Origin: Bacteroidota bacterium
GTDB taxonomy: Bacteria > Bacteroidota > Bacteroidia > Bacteroidales > Prolixibacteraceae
Direction: 5' to 3'
NCBI GenBank assembly: GCA_023251435.1
Contig: JAHEYU010000058.1
Span: 1-39,619, forward strand
DNA: 39,619 bases
The position numbers and the translations under genes were made by a program. The notes under the pieces are model-generated. The model was not told the DNA's origin. It did not search any database and saw nothing but the letters and a program-made list of their open reading frames with translations. Shown piece after piece: positions 25,100-33,781 of the stretch (the first letter of the stretch is position 1; the number at the start of each line of letters is the position of its first letter).

Positions 25100-25798
25100 A
25101 TGGAAACTGTTATCAAGCTTGACAAAATTGTAAAGAATTATAAGGTAGGAACGCAGATTGTGAGAGCTTTACGCTCAGTGTCGCTTACCATAAATAAGGG
25201 TGAATATGTGGCAATCATGGGTGCTTCCGGCTCCGGAAAATCAACTCTGATGAATGTCATTGGTTGTTTGGATACTCCAACCAGCGGCACCTACATTCTT
25301 AGTAATTCGGATGTGAGTCACTTATCGGACGACGAACTGGCCGAAATCCGAAACAAGGAAATCGGATTCGTTTTTCAGACTTTTAATCTTTTACCCCGAA
25401 ATACTGCCCTCGAAAACGTAATGCTTCCTTTGGTTTACGCCGGAATAAAGAAACAGGATAGAATAATGAAAGCCGAGAAAATTCTGGCTGAAGTGGGACT
25501 TTCTGACCGTGTTGAACACAAGCCGAATGAACTTTCGGGAGGACAACGGCAACGTGTGGCTGTTGCACGTGCGCTAGTCAATAATCCATCCATTTTGCTG
25601 GCTGATGAGCCAACCGGTAACCTTGATTCAAAAATTTCTGAAGAAATAATGCAACTTTTTGCAGAAATTCACCGCAAAGGCAACACGTTAATTGTAGTTA
25701 CTCATGAGGAAAGTATTGCTCTTCATGCTCACCGTATCATTCGACTTAAAGATGGTGAAATCGAATCAGACCGTGTCAACGAAAATCCTGTTTATTAA
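25100..25798 (+). CDS. ABC transporter ATP-binding protein (LolD/MacB type)
   Basis: A 232-residue ABC ATPase. Walker A is GASGSGKST (41-49), the Q-loop is [12 protein letters not shown] (90-101), the signature is [15 protein letters not shown] (145-159) and Walker B is [12 protein letters not shown] (166-177), with an H-loop in VVTHEES. The [20 protein letters not shown] stretch places it in the LolD/MacB/FtsE-like group serving mechanotransmission permeases for lipoproteins or efflux. No permease gene is adjacent, so its partner must lie elsewhere. Two bases separate its stop from the adenosyltransferase gene, so they are cotranscribed. Confidence 0.9.
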   Translation: METVIKLDKIVKNYKVGTQIVRALRSVSLTINKGEYVAIMGASGSGKSTLMNVIGCLDTPTSGTYILSNSDVSHLSDDELAEIRNKEIGFVFQTFNLLPRNTALENVMLPLVYAGIKKQDRIMKAEKILAEVGLSDRVEHKPNELSGGQRQRVAVARALVNNPSILLADEPTGNLDSKISEEIMQLFAEIHRKGNTLIVVTHEESIALHAHRIIRLKDGEIESDRVNENPVY

Positions 25799-25800
25799 CT

Positions 25801-26358
25801 ATGAAGATTTACACCCGCACAGGCGATGACGGAACAACCGGCTTGATTGGCGGTTCACGTGTTAAAAAGTATAACATCAGGTTGGAAGCTTATGGAACTG
25901 TTGATGAACTAAATTCATACATTGGAGTGGTTCGGTCGCTGCAATTTGATGAACGTGCAGATTCGGTGCTTGAACGGATTCAGCATAAACTTTTTGTGAT
26001 TGGTGCCAATCTTGCCAGTGAAGACTCACTTCAGCCTATTAAGCAGCAACTTCCGTGCGGAAAAGCCGATATCGAATTACTTGAAAAAGAAATGGACGAT
26101 ATGATCGCTGTTCTTCCGCCACTGAATAACTTTATTTTGCCGGGAGGTTGTCAGGCCTCATCTTTTTGCCATATTGCCCGTACTGTTTGCCGAAGGGCAG
26201 AACGACGCATTGTTGAACTTGCAGAAAAGGCTGAAGTGGATAGCAATTTAATTAAGTACATTAACCGCCTGTCTGACTACCTTTTTGTTCTTTCAAGAAA
26301 GATATCGATGGACCAGAAAGCCGCGGAAATACTGTGGTCTCAAGACAAAAATGAATAA
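25801..26358 (+). CDS. Corrinoid (cob(I)alamin) adenosyltransferase, PduO type
   Basis: A 185-residue protein of the PduO/MMAB family that transfers adenosyl from ATP to cob(I)alamin. The N-terminal ATP-binding motif is YTRTGDDGTTGLIGGSRVKK (4-23), followed by YGTVDELNSYIGVVRS; the C-terminal helices contain RTVCRRAERRIVEL and INRLSDYLFVLSR, all typical. It has a normal length. In Bacteroidota this enzyme supports B12-dependent enzymes such as methylmalonyl-CoA mutase or ribonucleotide reductase. It starts 2 bp after the ABC ATPase gene. No B12 riboswitch is seen upstream. Confidence 0.92.
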   Translation: MKIYTRTGDDGTTGLIGGSRVKKYNIRLEAYGTVDELNSYIGVVRSLQFDERADSVLERIQHKLFVIGANLASEDSLQPIKQQLPCGKADIELLEKEMDDMIAVLPPLNNFILPGGCQASSFCHIARTVCRRAERRIVELAEKAEVDSNLIKYINRLSDYLFVLSRKISMDQKAAEILWSQDKNE

Positions 26359-26370
26359 TAAATTTAATTG

Positions 26371-26400
26371 TTTGCAGAATCCGTTTTTTTCTTATATTCG
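26371..26400 (+). promoter_or_regulatory. Promoter of the DUF2795-type gene (TTTG -18 bp- TATATTCG)
   Basis: TTTG at 26371-26374 and TATATTCG at 26393-26400 (7 of 8) are 18 bp apart; the ATG at 26445 follows after ~45 bp. This makes the small gene a separate unit from the adenosyltransferase. Confidence 0.55.
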
Positions 26401-26444
26401 CAAGAGTTTTAAAAAAAGTAAAAACCACCTAATTTCAAAAAGAT

Positions 26445-26666
26445 ATGTACTGGACACTTGAATTAGCCTCTAAATTAGAGGATGCACCCTGGCCAGCCAG
26501 CAAAGATGAGTTGATCGATTTTGCAATCCGTAGCGGTGCTCCACTCGAAGTAATTGAAAATCTTCAGGAGATTGAAGACGAAGGTGAGATTTATGAAAGC
26601 ATTGAAGATATCTGGCCTGATTATCCAAGCAAAGATGATTTCTTTTTTAACGAAGACGAATACTAA
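26445..26666 (+). CDS. Small acidic DUF2795-type protein
   Basis: A 73-residue, very acidic cytosolic protein: MYWTLELASKLEDAPWPASK, then DELIDFAIRSGAPLEVIENL, then an Asp/Glu-rich tail with DIWPDYPSKDDFFFNEDEY. The opening and the PLEVIENLQ helix match the DUF2795 group, widespread and single-copy in Bacteroidota; its function is unknown. It has its own promoter and a strong terminator shared with the convergent DPP-IV gene. Confidence 0.85.
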   Translation: MYWTLELASKLEDAPWPASKDELIDFAIRSGAPLEVIENLQEIEDEGEIYESIEDIWPDYPSKDDFFFNEDEY

Positions 26667-26683
26667 TCATCATCAAAAGAGAC

Positions 26684-26715
26684 AAAAAAAGCAAGGTTTA
26701 CGCCTTGCTTTTTTT
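26684..26715. terminator. Bidirectional terminator
   Basis: A 13-bp stem, seven As + GCAAGG (26684-26696) with CCTTGC + seven Ts (26703-26715), around a TTTACG loop. It serves the plus-strand small gene and the convergent minus-strand peptidase. Confidence 0.9.
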
Positions 26716-26742
26716 GTTACTGATTAACAGATGGGCAGGTTT

Positions 26743-28944
26743 CTATTTATTTTCCTGTAGTTTTTCTTTCAGAAAATTGGTCATTTTTGTGTAAAGGTGT
26801 ATACTGGTATTTCCGCCTCTGATACCATGATTGCGATTCGTATATACCGCGAGGTCGAACTGTACTCCGGCCTGAACCATTCGTTCTGTAAATTCCATCG
26901 CATTCTGAAAGTGTACATTGTCGTCGGCGGAGCCATGTATTAACAGGTAATTTCCTTTTATTTTTCCGGCGTGTGATAGGGGAGAGTTGTCGTCATATCC
27001 ATCAGGATTTTCTTTTGGAGTACGCATATAACGCTCTGTATAAACACTATCGTAAAAACGCCAGTTGGTAACCGGTGCTACCGAAATTCCCGCTTTGAAA
27101 ACATCTGCTCCTTTTTCCATGCAAAGTGCTGCCATAAATCCACCATAGCTCCATCCCCAGATAGCAATGTTATTTTTATCGACATAAGGCAGAGTTCCCA
27201 AGTATCGGGCAGCTTCAACCTGGTCGTCTGATTCAAATTTCCCAAGTTGCTGGTAGGTTAGCTTTCTGAATTCTTCGCCACGGGCACCGGTTCCGCGCGG
27301 ATCGACACAAGCAATTAAAAAACCTTCCTGAGCCATGTAATTGTGCCATCCTGTTTCCCATTCGTCGAGAACTTCCTGCGAATTTGGGCCGCTGTATTGG
27401 GTCATCAAAACCGGATATTTTTTCGAGGCATCGAAATTAGCAGGTTTGAGCATCCAGCCATTCAGTTCAACCCCTTCAGAAGTTTTAAAGCTGAAAAATT
27501 CTTTTTTGCCGATGCCGTATTCTGTTAGTAGTTTTTTCAGCTCACTGTTGTCTTCCAGCGTTCGCAGTAACTTTCCGGCCTGATCGTGCAATGTTACCAG
27601 ATTGGGAGTTTCTGCATTGTTGAAGTAATTGATAAAATGCTTGAATCCGGTACTAAAAACTGCAAGGTTTGTTCCTGAATGTGTTGATAATTTTCCTGAT
27701 TTTTTACCATCGAGACTTACAAAATATACTTCGCGGCGCAATGGAGATTCTTTGGCTGCCTGATAATAGAATACTTTTTTTTCCGGATCGAACCCGTAAA
27801 ATTCAGTTACATCGAATGTTCCGGTAGTGAGTTGTTTAACTTCAAAACCCTGACGGTCGTAAAGATAAAGATGCGAGTAGCCGTCTCGCTCACTGTTCAT
27901 TACAATGTATTTATTGTCGGGCATAAAAATGAAATCATCATAAAAATCTTCAGAAATATACCGTTTATTTTTTTCAGTAAAAAAAGCACGGGTATCGCCG
28001 GTAAACGGATTCGCCAAAACAATATCAAGTTTATTTTGCAAACGGTTCACTTTCATAATGGCCAGGTCCGAAGCATCTGCAGTCCACTTAATTCTTGGGA
28101 TGTATTGTTCTGTGTCGTTGCCAACTTCGGCAGTAACGCTGGTTTTCGATTGTAGATCGTAAATATGAACACTTACAACCGAGTTCTTTTCTCCTGCCTT
28201 TGGATATTTAAAACTGTAATTTCCAGGATATAATTGATATTCTTTTAATTCCGGATTTTGTCCCTGATACATTGGGATGTCGAACATCGGAACTTCAGTC
28301 TCGTTGAATTTGATATATGCCAGAAATTTGCTGTCGGGCGACCACTCGAATGCCTTGTTAAAACTAAATTCTTCTTCATATACCCAGTCGGGTGAGCCGT
28401 TAATTATTTCATTTTTTTTACCATCGCGGGTTACCTGACTTTCAGTTCCAAATTTGAGACTTTTAACGAACAGATTGTTGTTCCGGGCGAAGGCAACTCT
28501 TTCGCCATCGGGAGAGAATGTTGCCAGTTGTTGTGCTCCGTTTGCCGACAATGGCGACATTTCTTTTGTCAACAGGTTCCATATAAAATACTCGGCCGAA
28601 AAAGAATGCCTGTAAATGGATTGCTTTTTTGTTGTGAATAGAATTTTGGTTTCGTCGCTGCTAAAAGTATAATCGCTGAATTCGGTAAATCCCGGATTTT
28701 CAATTTTCGATAAATCAAACATTACTGCCACTTGTTCGCCAGTTTTGTAGCTGTGTTTAACTATTTTATTGCTTTCTTCAAGAGTGGTGTAATTCAATCC
28801 GTCGTTCATGGAGCGAAGTCCGGATATTGTTTTTTGTGTAAAAATTCGATTGCTGACAACGTCTTTAAGTTCAATACTCTTTTGTGAAATAGCAGGAAAA
28901 GAGATACTTACAAGAAATATAAATAATATTTGTCTGATGTTCAT
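26743..28944 (-). CDS. Dipeptidyl peptidase IV (S9 family), exported
   Basis: A 733-residue serine peptidase that removes X-Pro/Ala dipeptides. A signal peptide (residues ~1-20) is followed by a beta-propeller with the DPP-IV double-Glu motif (VYEEEFSFNKAF, substrate N-terminus anchor) and a C-terminal alpha/beta-hydrolase domain. The catalytic triad is S599 (WGWSYGG), D674 (GSADDNVHF) and H706 (NRNHGI). All motifs are intact and the length is typical. Periplasmic, probably feeding peptides to import. Monocistronic. High confidence. Confidence 0.95.
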   Translation of the reverse strand: MNIRQILFIFLVSISFPAISQKSIELKDVVSNRIFTQKTISGLRSMNDGLNYTTLEESNKIVKHSYKTGEQVAVMFDLSKIENPGFTEFSDYTFSSDETKILFTTKKQSIYRHSFSAEYFIWNLLTKEMSPLSANGAQQLATFSPDGERVAFARNNNLFVKSLKFGTESQVTRDGKKNEIINGSPDWVYEEEFSFNKAFEWSPDSKFLAYIKFNETEVPMFDIPMYQGQNPELKEYQLYPGNYSFKYPKAGEKNSVVSVHIYDLQSKTSVTAEVGNDTEQYIPRIKWTADASDLAIMKVNRLQNKLDIVLANPFTGDTRAFFTEKNKRYISEDFYDDFIFMPDNKYIVMNSERDGYSHLYLYDRQGFEVKQLTTGTFDVTEFYGFDPEKKVFYYQAAKESPLRREVYFVSLDGKKSGKLSTHSGTNLAVFSTGFKHFINYFNNAETPNLVTLHDQAGKLLRTLEDNSELKKLLTEYGIGKKEFFSFKTSEGVELNGWMLKPANFDASKKYPVLMTQYSGPNSQEVLDEWETGWHNYMAQEGFLIACVDPRGTGARGEEFRKLTYQQLGKFESDDQVEAARYLGTLPYVDKNNIAIWGWSYGGFMAALCMEKGADVFKAGISVAPVTNWRFYDSVYTERYMRTPKENPDGYDDNSPLSHAGKIKGNYLLIHGSADDNVHFQNAMEFTERMVQAGVQFDLAVYTNRNHGIRGGNTSIHLYTKMTNFLKEKLQENK

Positions 28945-29039
28945 ACTGTCTTTTATTAGTGCGTTTTAATGAGTTTCAAAACTTCGAAAAATATTCGATA
29001 TAAAAAAGCCGTTGTATCATATAAGCTATCTAAATCATG

Positions 29040-29067
29040 TTGTTTAAACTTGAAAATAATATCTTTG
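29040..29067 (+). promoter_or_regulatory. Promoter of the DUF6588 gene (TTG -17 bp- TATCTTTG)
   Basis: TTG at 29040-29042 and a perfect TAnnTTTG at 29060-29067, spaced 17 bp. The ATG at 29120 is ~52 bp downstream. Confidence 0.55.
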
Positions 29068-29119
29068 TTATGTACTTGAGAATTGCAGAACTTAGAAATT
29101 TAAACAAAAAACGGCTGAT

Positions 29120-30148
29120 ATGAAAAAATGGATTTTGCTCGCATGTATGAGTTTATTTAGTCTGATGACATTTTCGCAAACGGATGTTGTTCAATTTTTA
29201 AAGGGAGGCCAGAAAGATGCTAATACATTATTTAAAGCCTACCTTGAACCCTATGCTTTTGCTTTGGGCGATGGCTTAAACAATGGCTGGTACAATTCAG
29301 CGAAAACACATAAATTGTTTGGCTTTGATTTAACAATTAGTGTAAGCGCTATTCAAATTCCGGAGGAATCTAAAACATTCGACATAAGTAAACTCGGATT
29401 GGTAAATATGGAAGTCAAAAACGGTGTGAATATTGCACCGACAGTGGCAGGAGACGCTGCCTCCAGACCTCTGCTAAGTGTCAAAAATAGCCCGCTTGAA
29501 TTTTCAAGCCCTAATGGAACCGGGATGGATATGGTACCTGTACCAATGGCTCAGATTGGTTTTGGATTGCTTCCGCATACCGATGTAATAGGTCGCTATG
29601 TGCCTGAAATGAAGTATGATAACAGTGGCGATGAAATGAAAATAGGGTTTTGGGGTGCGGGGGTAAAGCATAATTTTATGGAATGGATACCTATTCTTAA
29701 AGAACTTCCTTTCGACGCTTCATTATTTGGAAGTTATTCTGAAGTTACAGCCCAAAGTGAATTGAATTCGCTTGCAAATTCAGCAATCGAGTTTGCCGAC
29801 GATGGCAATCAGCTATTGAGGGTAAATACAAAAACAACCAAATTTGGACTCGTAGTTTCGAAGAAAATAAGCATCCTTACAGTGTTTGGAGGAATAGGGC
29901 AAAGTGCCAGTAAATCGAATGTTGATTTGATTGGTAAGTATGTCATAGTTACCAATGTAAATGTCGCCGGACAGAATTTTCAAAGTAGAGAGACACTTGA
30001 GGACCCGGTGGCTATTCCTTTTGAGACTTCAAATATTAGTCTGGATGCAGGTGTGAGGCTGAAATTAGCATTCCTAAGCATATTTGGTTCTGTTAATAAA
30101 TCGCAATATACTTCATACAATGTTGGAGTGAGTCTGGGGTTGAGATAA
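29120..30148 (+). CDS. DUF6588-family outer-membrane-like protein
   Basis: A 342-residue secreted protein. A signal peptide (residues 1-19, ending TFSQ) is followed by FKAYLEPYAFALGDGLNNGWYNSAK and HKLFGFDLTISVSAI, which I recognise as the opening of the DUF6588 family. The rest is rich in alternating hydrophobic strands and ends in a strand (YNVGVSLGLR), consistent with an outer-membrane beta-barrel. Function unknown; found mainly in Bacteroidota. It is a single gene between its own promoter and a strong terminator. Confidence 0.78.
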   Translation: MKKWILLACMSLFSLMTFSQTDVVQFLKGGQKDANTLFKAYLEPYAFALGDGLNNGWYNSAKTHKLFGFDLTISVSAIQIPEESKTFDISKLGLVNMEVKNGVNIAPTVAGDAASRPLLSVKNSPLEFSSPNGTGMDMVPVPMAQIGFGLLPHTDVIGRYVPEMKYDNSGDEMKIGFWGAGVKHNFMEWIPILKELPFDASLFGSYSEVTAQSELNSLANSAIEFADDGNQLLRVNTKTTKFGLVVSKKISILTVFGGIGQSASKSNVDLIGKYVIVTNVNVAGQNFQSRETLEDPVAIPFETSNISLDAGVRLKLAFLSIFGSVNKSQYTSYNVGVSLGLR

Positions 30149-30170
30149 CTTCCGACTATGTATTTTCTGT

Positions 30171-30220
30171 ACCGGCAATTGTATGTTAAATTTCAAAACA
30201 TGCAATTGCCGGTTTTTTTT
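30171..30220 (+). terminator. Strong terminator after the DUF6588 gene
   Basis: A 17-bp stem, 30171-30187 with 30197-30213 (ACCGGCAATTG... / ...CAATTGCCGGT, one wobble), is followed by eight Ts. It ends about 110 bp before thrS. Confidence 0.9.
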
Positions 30221-30271
30221 ACACCAAATTTAACCGGAGTACTCAATATTTACTTCGAAAAACAAACTGCC

Positions 30272-30305
30272 TTTGTTTAATATCAGGTATTAATATTTAT
30301 CTTTG
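30272..30305 (+). promoter_or_regulatory. Promoter of the thrS-infC-rpmI-rplT operon
   Basis: TTTG (30272-30275) and a perfect TAnnTTTG, TATCTTTG (30298-30305), are 22 bp apart; the thrS ATG is at 30334, giving a leader of roughly 25 nt. No T-box or long leader is present. Confidence 0.55.
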
Positions 30306-30333
30306 CACCCTGTTTTTTATACGATAAAACCCA

Positions 30334-32283
30334 ATGATTAAAATTACTTTACCCGATAATAGTGTCAGGGAATTCGAAAGCGGAGTTACAGGTTTCGATA
30401 TAGCCATGGCAATTAGCAGTCGCCTGGCAAAAGATGTTTTGTCTATTTCAGTAAACGGAGAGGTGTGGGATCTTAGCCGCCCAATTAACAATGATGCGAA
30501 TATTAAGTTGTTTTTATGGGACGATCGCGAAGGACAGGAAACATTCTGGCATTCGTCGGCACATTTAATGGCCGAAGCAATCGAATCAATATATCCGGGA
30601 ACCCAATTTGGTATTGGTCCAACAGTTGACAATGGATTTTATTACGATATTGATCTTCCGCAAGGCCAGCAGCTAAGCGAAAAAGACCTGGAAAAAATCG
30701 AAAAGAAAATAATTGAACTCGCCAGGGAAAAACATGATATCGTAAGAACTGAAATTTCGAAAGAAAACGCGCTCAAAATGTTTGCAGAAAAGGGCGATGT
30801 TTTAAAAGAAGAATTGATAAACGAACTGGAAGACGGAACAATTACCGTTTACAATCAGGGCGGATTTACTGATTTGTGTCGTGGTCCGCATTTACCAAAT
30901 ACCAGCTTTATAAAAGCAGTAAAACTAACTTCAATTGCCGGTGCTTATTGGCGCGGCAACGAAAAAAATAAAATGCTTACCCGCGTTTACGGAATTACAT
31001 TTCCGAAACAAAAAATGCTGGAAGAATATCTTGTGCTGATTGAAGAAGCAAAAAAACGTGATCACCGCAAAATTGGCAAGGAAATGGAATTGTTCACATT
31101 CTCGCAGAATGTAGGACAGGGATTGCCAATGTGGTTACCTAAAGGGGCAATGCTTCGTCAGCAATTAGAGGACTTTCTGAAACGTGTACAGAAAAAATTT
31201 GGTTACGAACAGGTTATTACCCCGCACATAGGTGATATTAACCTTTATAAAACTTCCGGACATTTCCAGAAATACGGAGCTGATTCTTTCCAGACTATTA
31301 AAACTCCGGCAGAAGGAGAGGAGTACATGCTAAAACCAATGAACTGTCCTCACCATTGCGAGTTATACAAATTCAAACCTCGCTCTTACAAAGATTTGCC
31401 CATTCGCATGGCCGAGTTTGGTACAGTATATCGGTACGAGCAAAGTGGCGAATTGCACGGATTAACCCGTGTTCGTGGATTTACACAGGATGATGCACAT
31501 CTTTTCTGCCGTCCTGATCAGATTAAAGAAGAATTCAAGAAAGTTATCGATATTATTTTCATCATCTTCAAAGCTTTGGATTTTGAAAATTATTCGGCAC
31601 AAATTTCATTGCGTGATCCAAATAAGCCCGAAAAATATATTGGTTCCACCGAAAACTGGGACAAAGCTGAACAAGCCATTATTGAAGCTTCGGCCGAGAA
31701 GGGTTTGAAAACAGTGACAGTTTTGGGAGAGGCCGCTTTTTATGGCCCGAAACTCGATTTCATGATCAAAGATGCTTTGGGACGCAGCTGGCAGTTGGGT
31801 ACCATTCAGGTTGACTACAATCTTCCGGAGCGATTCGAACTGGAGTACATCGGAGCCGACGATAAACGTCATCGCCCGGTGATGATCCATCGTGCGCCTT
31901 TCGGATCGATGGAACGGTTTGTGGCTGTTTTAATTGAACACACTGCCGGAAAATTCCCTCTTTGGCTAACTCCCGATCAGGTAGTGGTGTTACCAATCAG
32001 TGAAAAGTACAATGAATATTCGAAAAGTGTTTCGGAATTTCTAAATAATTGCGATATTCGCACGATCATTGACGACCGTAATGAGAAAATTGGTCGTAAA
32101 ATCAGGGATAACGAGTTGAAACGTATCCCTTATTTATTGATAGTTGGCGAGCAAGAAGCTGAAAGTCAAATGGTTTCGGTAAGAAAACAAGGCGATGGCG
32201 ATAAAGGATCGATGACTCTTCAGGAGTTTGCCGATTTTATAAAAGCTGAAGTAAAAGATCAATTATCATCGTTATACAATTAA
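30334..32283 (+). CDS. thrS: Threonyl-tRNA synthetase
   Basis: A 649-residue class II synthetase. Domains in order: TGS (residues ~1-62), the editing domain with [11 protein letters not shown] (HxxxH) and the downstream C/H residues of [10 protein letters not shown], the catalytic core with [11 protein letters not shown] (motif with Zn-binding Cys and His) and [25 protein letters not shown]-type motif 2, and the anticodon-binding domain at the C-terminus. The ATG at 30334 gives the expected [10 protein letters not shown] opening. First gene of the classic thrS-infC-rpmI-rplT cluster. High confidence. Confidence 0.97.
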   Translation: MIKITLPDNSVREFESGVTGFDIAMAISSRLAKDVLSISVNGEVWDLSRPINNDANIKLFLWDDREGQETFWHSSAHLMAEAIESIYPGTQFGIGPTVDNGFYYDIDLPQGQQLSEKDLEKIEKKIIELAREKHDIVRTEISKENALKMFAEKGDVLKEELINELEDGTITVYNQGGFTDLCRGPHLPNTSFIKAVKLTSIAGAYWRGNEKNKMLTRVYGITFPKQKMLEEYLVLIEEAKKRDHRKIGKEMELFTFSQNVGQGLPMWLPKGAMLRQQLEDFLKRVQKKFGYEQVITPHIGDINLYKTSGHFQKYGADSFQTIKTPAEGEEYMLKPMNCPHHCELYKFKPRSYKDLPIRMAEFGTVYRYEQSGELHGLTRVRGFTQDDAHLFCRPDQIKEEFKKVIDIIFIIFKALDFENYSAQISLRDPNKPEKYIGSTENWDKAEQAIIEASAEKGLKTVTVLGEAAFYGPKLDFMIKDALGRSWQLGTIQVDYNLPERFELEYIGADDKRHRPVMIHRAPFGSMERFVAVLIEHTAGKFPLWLTPDQVVVLPISEKYNEYSKSVSEFLNNCDIRTIIDDRNEKIGRKIRDNELKRIPYLLIVGEQEAESQMVSVRKQGDGDKGSMTLQEFADFIKAEVKDQLSSLYN

Positions 32284-32302
32284 AAAATTATAAACTAAAA
32301 AT

Positions 32303-32308
32303 AGGAGG
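32303..32308 (+). promoter_or_regulatory. Perfect Shine-Dalgarno before infC
   Basis: AGGAGG lies two bases before TTG (32311) and eight before ATA (32317). The second spacing is the better one, which bears on which non-canonical codon starts infC. An in-frame stop (TAG at 32302) rules out anything further upstream. Confidence 0.6.
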
Positions 32309-32310
32309 AT

Positions 32311-32871
32311 TTGGCCATAGCTGTAAAAAGACCATACAATGGTGGAAGAGCAGAACTTGCTCCTCAGCACCGGATAAATGAGAAAATTCGTACCCAGCAG
32401 GTTAGGGTAGTTGGCGACAATATTGAGAATCCGGGTGTTTTTACACTTTCGGAAGCTCTGAAAATGGCCGATGCTCTTGAACTTGACCTTGTAGAAATCT
32501 CGCCAAACGCTGACCCACCCGTTTGTAAAATTACTGATTACCAGAAGTTTCTATATCAGCAGAAAAAGAAACAGAAGGAAATTAAAGCCAAAACGGTTCA
32601 GGTTGTAGTGAAAGAAATCAGGTTCGGTCCAAATACGGATGATCACGATTTTCAGTTTAAACTACGTCATGCAGAAAAATTTTTGCAGGAGGGCGCAAAA
32701 GTAAAAGCGTATGTGTTTTTTAAAGGCAGATCAATCTTATTTAAAGAACAAGGCGAAATTTTATTGCTAAGATTTGCACAGGAATTGGAAGAAGTTGGCA
32801 AAGTTGAACAACTTCCCCAGCTCGAAGGAAAAAGAATGACCATGTTTATTTCACCTAAAAAGAAGAAATAA
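32311..32871 (+). CDS. infC: Translation initiation factor IF-3
   Basis: A ~186-residue IF-3: N-terminal domain [18 protein letters not shown], linker helix [16 protein letters not shown], and C-terminal domain with [19 protein letters not shown] and [16 protein letters not shown]. No ATG is available near the start; the frame opens at TAG 32302, and the possible starts are TTG at 32311 or ATA at 32317, behind a perfect AGGAGG. A rare start is classic for infC (AUU in E. coli, used for autoregulation), so this is likely a real feature. Follows thrS by 27 bp. High confidence in identity. Confidence 0.95.
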   Translation: MAIAVKRPYNGGRAELAPQHRINEKIRTQQVRVVGDNIENPGVFTLSEALKMADALELDLVEISPNADPPVCKITDYQKFLYQQKKKQKEIKAKTVQVVVKEIRFGPNTDDHDFQFKLRHAEKFLQEGAKVKAYVFFKGRSILFKEQGEILLLRFAQELEEVGKVEQLPQLEGKRMTMFISPKKKK

Positions 32872-32900
32872 ATTTCTTACATAAATTAATTATTAGGAAG

Positions 32901-33095
32901 ATGCCAAAGATGAAAACCATCTCCGGAGCAAAAAAAAGGTTTAGATTAACCGGCACCGGAAAAATTAAAAGAAAACATGCGTTCAAAAGTCACATTTTGA
33001 CCAAAAAGTCAACTAAGCAGAAACGTAATCTGACTTACTGGACAACAGTTGCAAAATCTGACTTGTCGAATGTTAAAGCTATGTTGACCATATAG
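32901..33095 (+). CDS. rpmI: Ribosomal protein L35 (bL35)
   Basis: A 64-residue basic protein with the bL35 pattern: [20 protein letters not shown], then [24 protein letters not shown]. Normal length. It lies 29 bp after infC, followed by a 104-bp gap before rplT that could hold the L20-responsive control structure known from other bacteria; I cannot confirm a fold by eye. Confidence 0.97.
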   Translation: MPKMKTISGAKKRFRLTGTGKIKRKHAFKSHILTKKSTKQKRNLTYWTTVAKSDLSNVKAMLTI

Positions 33096-33199
33096 TATTG
33101 TTTTCTTTTTCAGAGTAAGAGTAATTAAGTTATCAATCGAATGAATTAGCTTCAAGATCCCGGTAATTTGGGACGCTAACCATTCTAAAATCAGTTATT

Positions 33200-33544
33200 A
33201 TGCCAAGATCAGTAAATGCAGTAGCATCACGGGCTCACAGAAAAAAAATCCTGAAGCTTACCAAAGGTAACTTCGGTGCCCGCAAAAATGTATGGACAGT
33301 TGCAAAAAATACCTGGGAAAAGGGTTTGCAATATGCCTACAGAGACAGAAAAGTAAATAAGAGAAATTTTCGCGCTTTATGGATTCAGCGTATCAACGCT
33401 GCTGTTCGTGCCGATGGACTCTCTTATTCTAAATTCATCGGTTTGCTCAAAAAAGCAAACATCGAGATTAATCGTAAAGTTTTGGCTGATTTAGCAATGA
33501 ATCACCCGGTAGCTTTTCAGGCAATTGTTGATAAGGTGAAATAA
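33200..33544 (+). CDS. rplT: Ribosomal protein L20 (bL20)
   Basis: A 114-residue basic protein: [56 protein letters not shown], then [19 protein letters not shown], all typical of L20, which starts 50S assembly and can repress this operon. Last gene of the operon, with a terminator 36 bp after the stop. High confidence. Confidence 0.97.
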   Translation: MPRSVNAVASRAHRKKILKLTKGNFGARKNVWTVAKNTWEKGLQYAYRDRKVNKRNFRALWIQRINAAVRADGLSYSKFIGLLKKANIEINRKVLADLAMNHPVAFQAIVDKVK

Positions 33545-33579
33545 CAATTTCCGGTTATATAGGTGATATAAACATACGA

Positions 33580-33605
33580 AACCTCGCTGCAAAGCGGGGT
33601 TTTTT
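33580..33605 (+). terminator. Terminator of the thrS-rplT operon
   Basis: AACCTCGCT (33580-33588) and AGCGGGGTT (33593-33601), one wobble, form a 9-bp stem with a GCAA tetraloop followed by Ts to 33605. Very strong. Confidence 0.92.
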
Positions 33606-33660
33606 GTTTTATATTATCCAAAATAATACAAATATGTGTTTCATTGAAAGCTTGGTTTAT

Positions 33661-33668
33661 TATCTTTA
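33661..33668 (+). promoter_or_regulatory. Weak candidate -7 box (TATCTTTA) before the GH36-like gene
   Basis: Seven of eight positions match TAnnTTTG. A TTTC at 33638-33641 lies 19 bp upstream. The leader to 33782 would be over 100 nt. Confidence 0.3.
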
Positions 33669-33781
33669 CCCATCTAAAGATGTTTTTCTGTATGAAATAA
33701 GCATGATAATGGAATCACCAATTTTAATGGCAATAAGTTTCATGCGAATTCCATGTGACAATTAAAACAAACAATTAACAC

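Noticed and set aside
25021-25125. Longer N-terminus for recG
   Set aside because: It would include the divergent promoter region and overlap the ABC gene start; its extra residues do not fit RecG.
33096-33199. Possible tRNA or RNA gene between rpmI and rplT
   Set aside because: No tRNA-like arms or TTCGA loop; probably only an intercistronic leader, maybe with an L20 control fold I cannot confirm.
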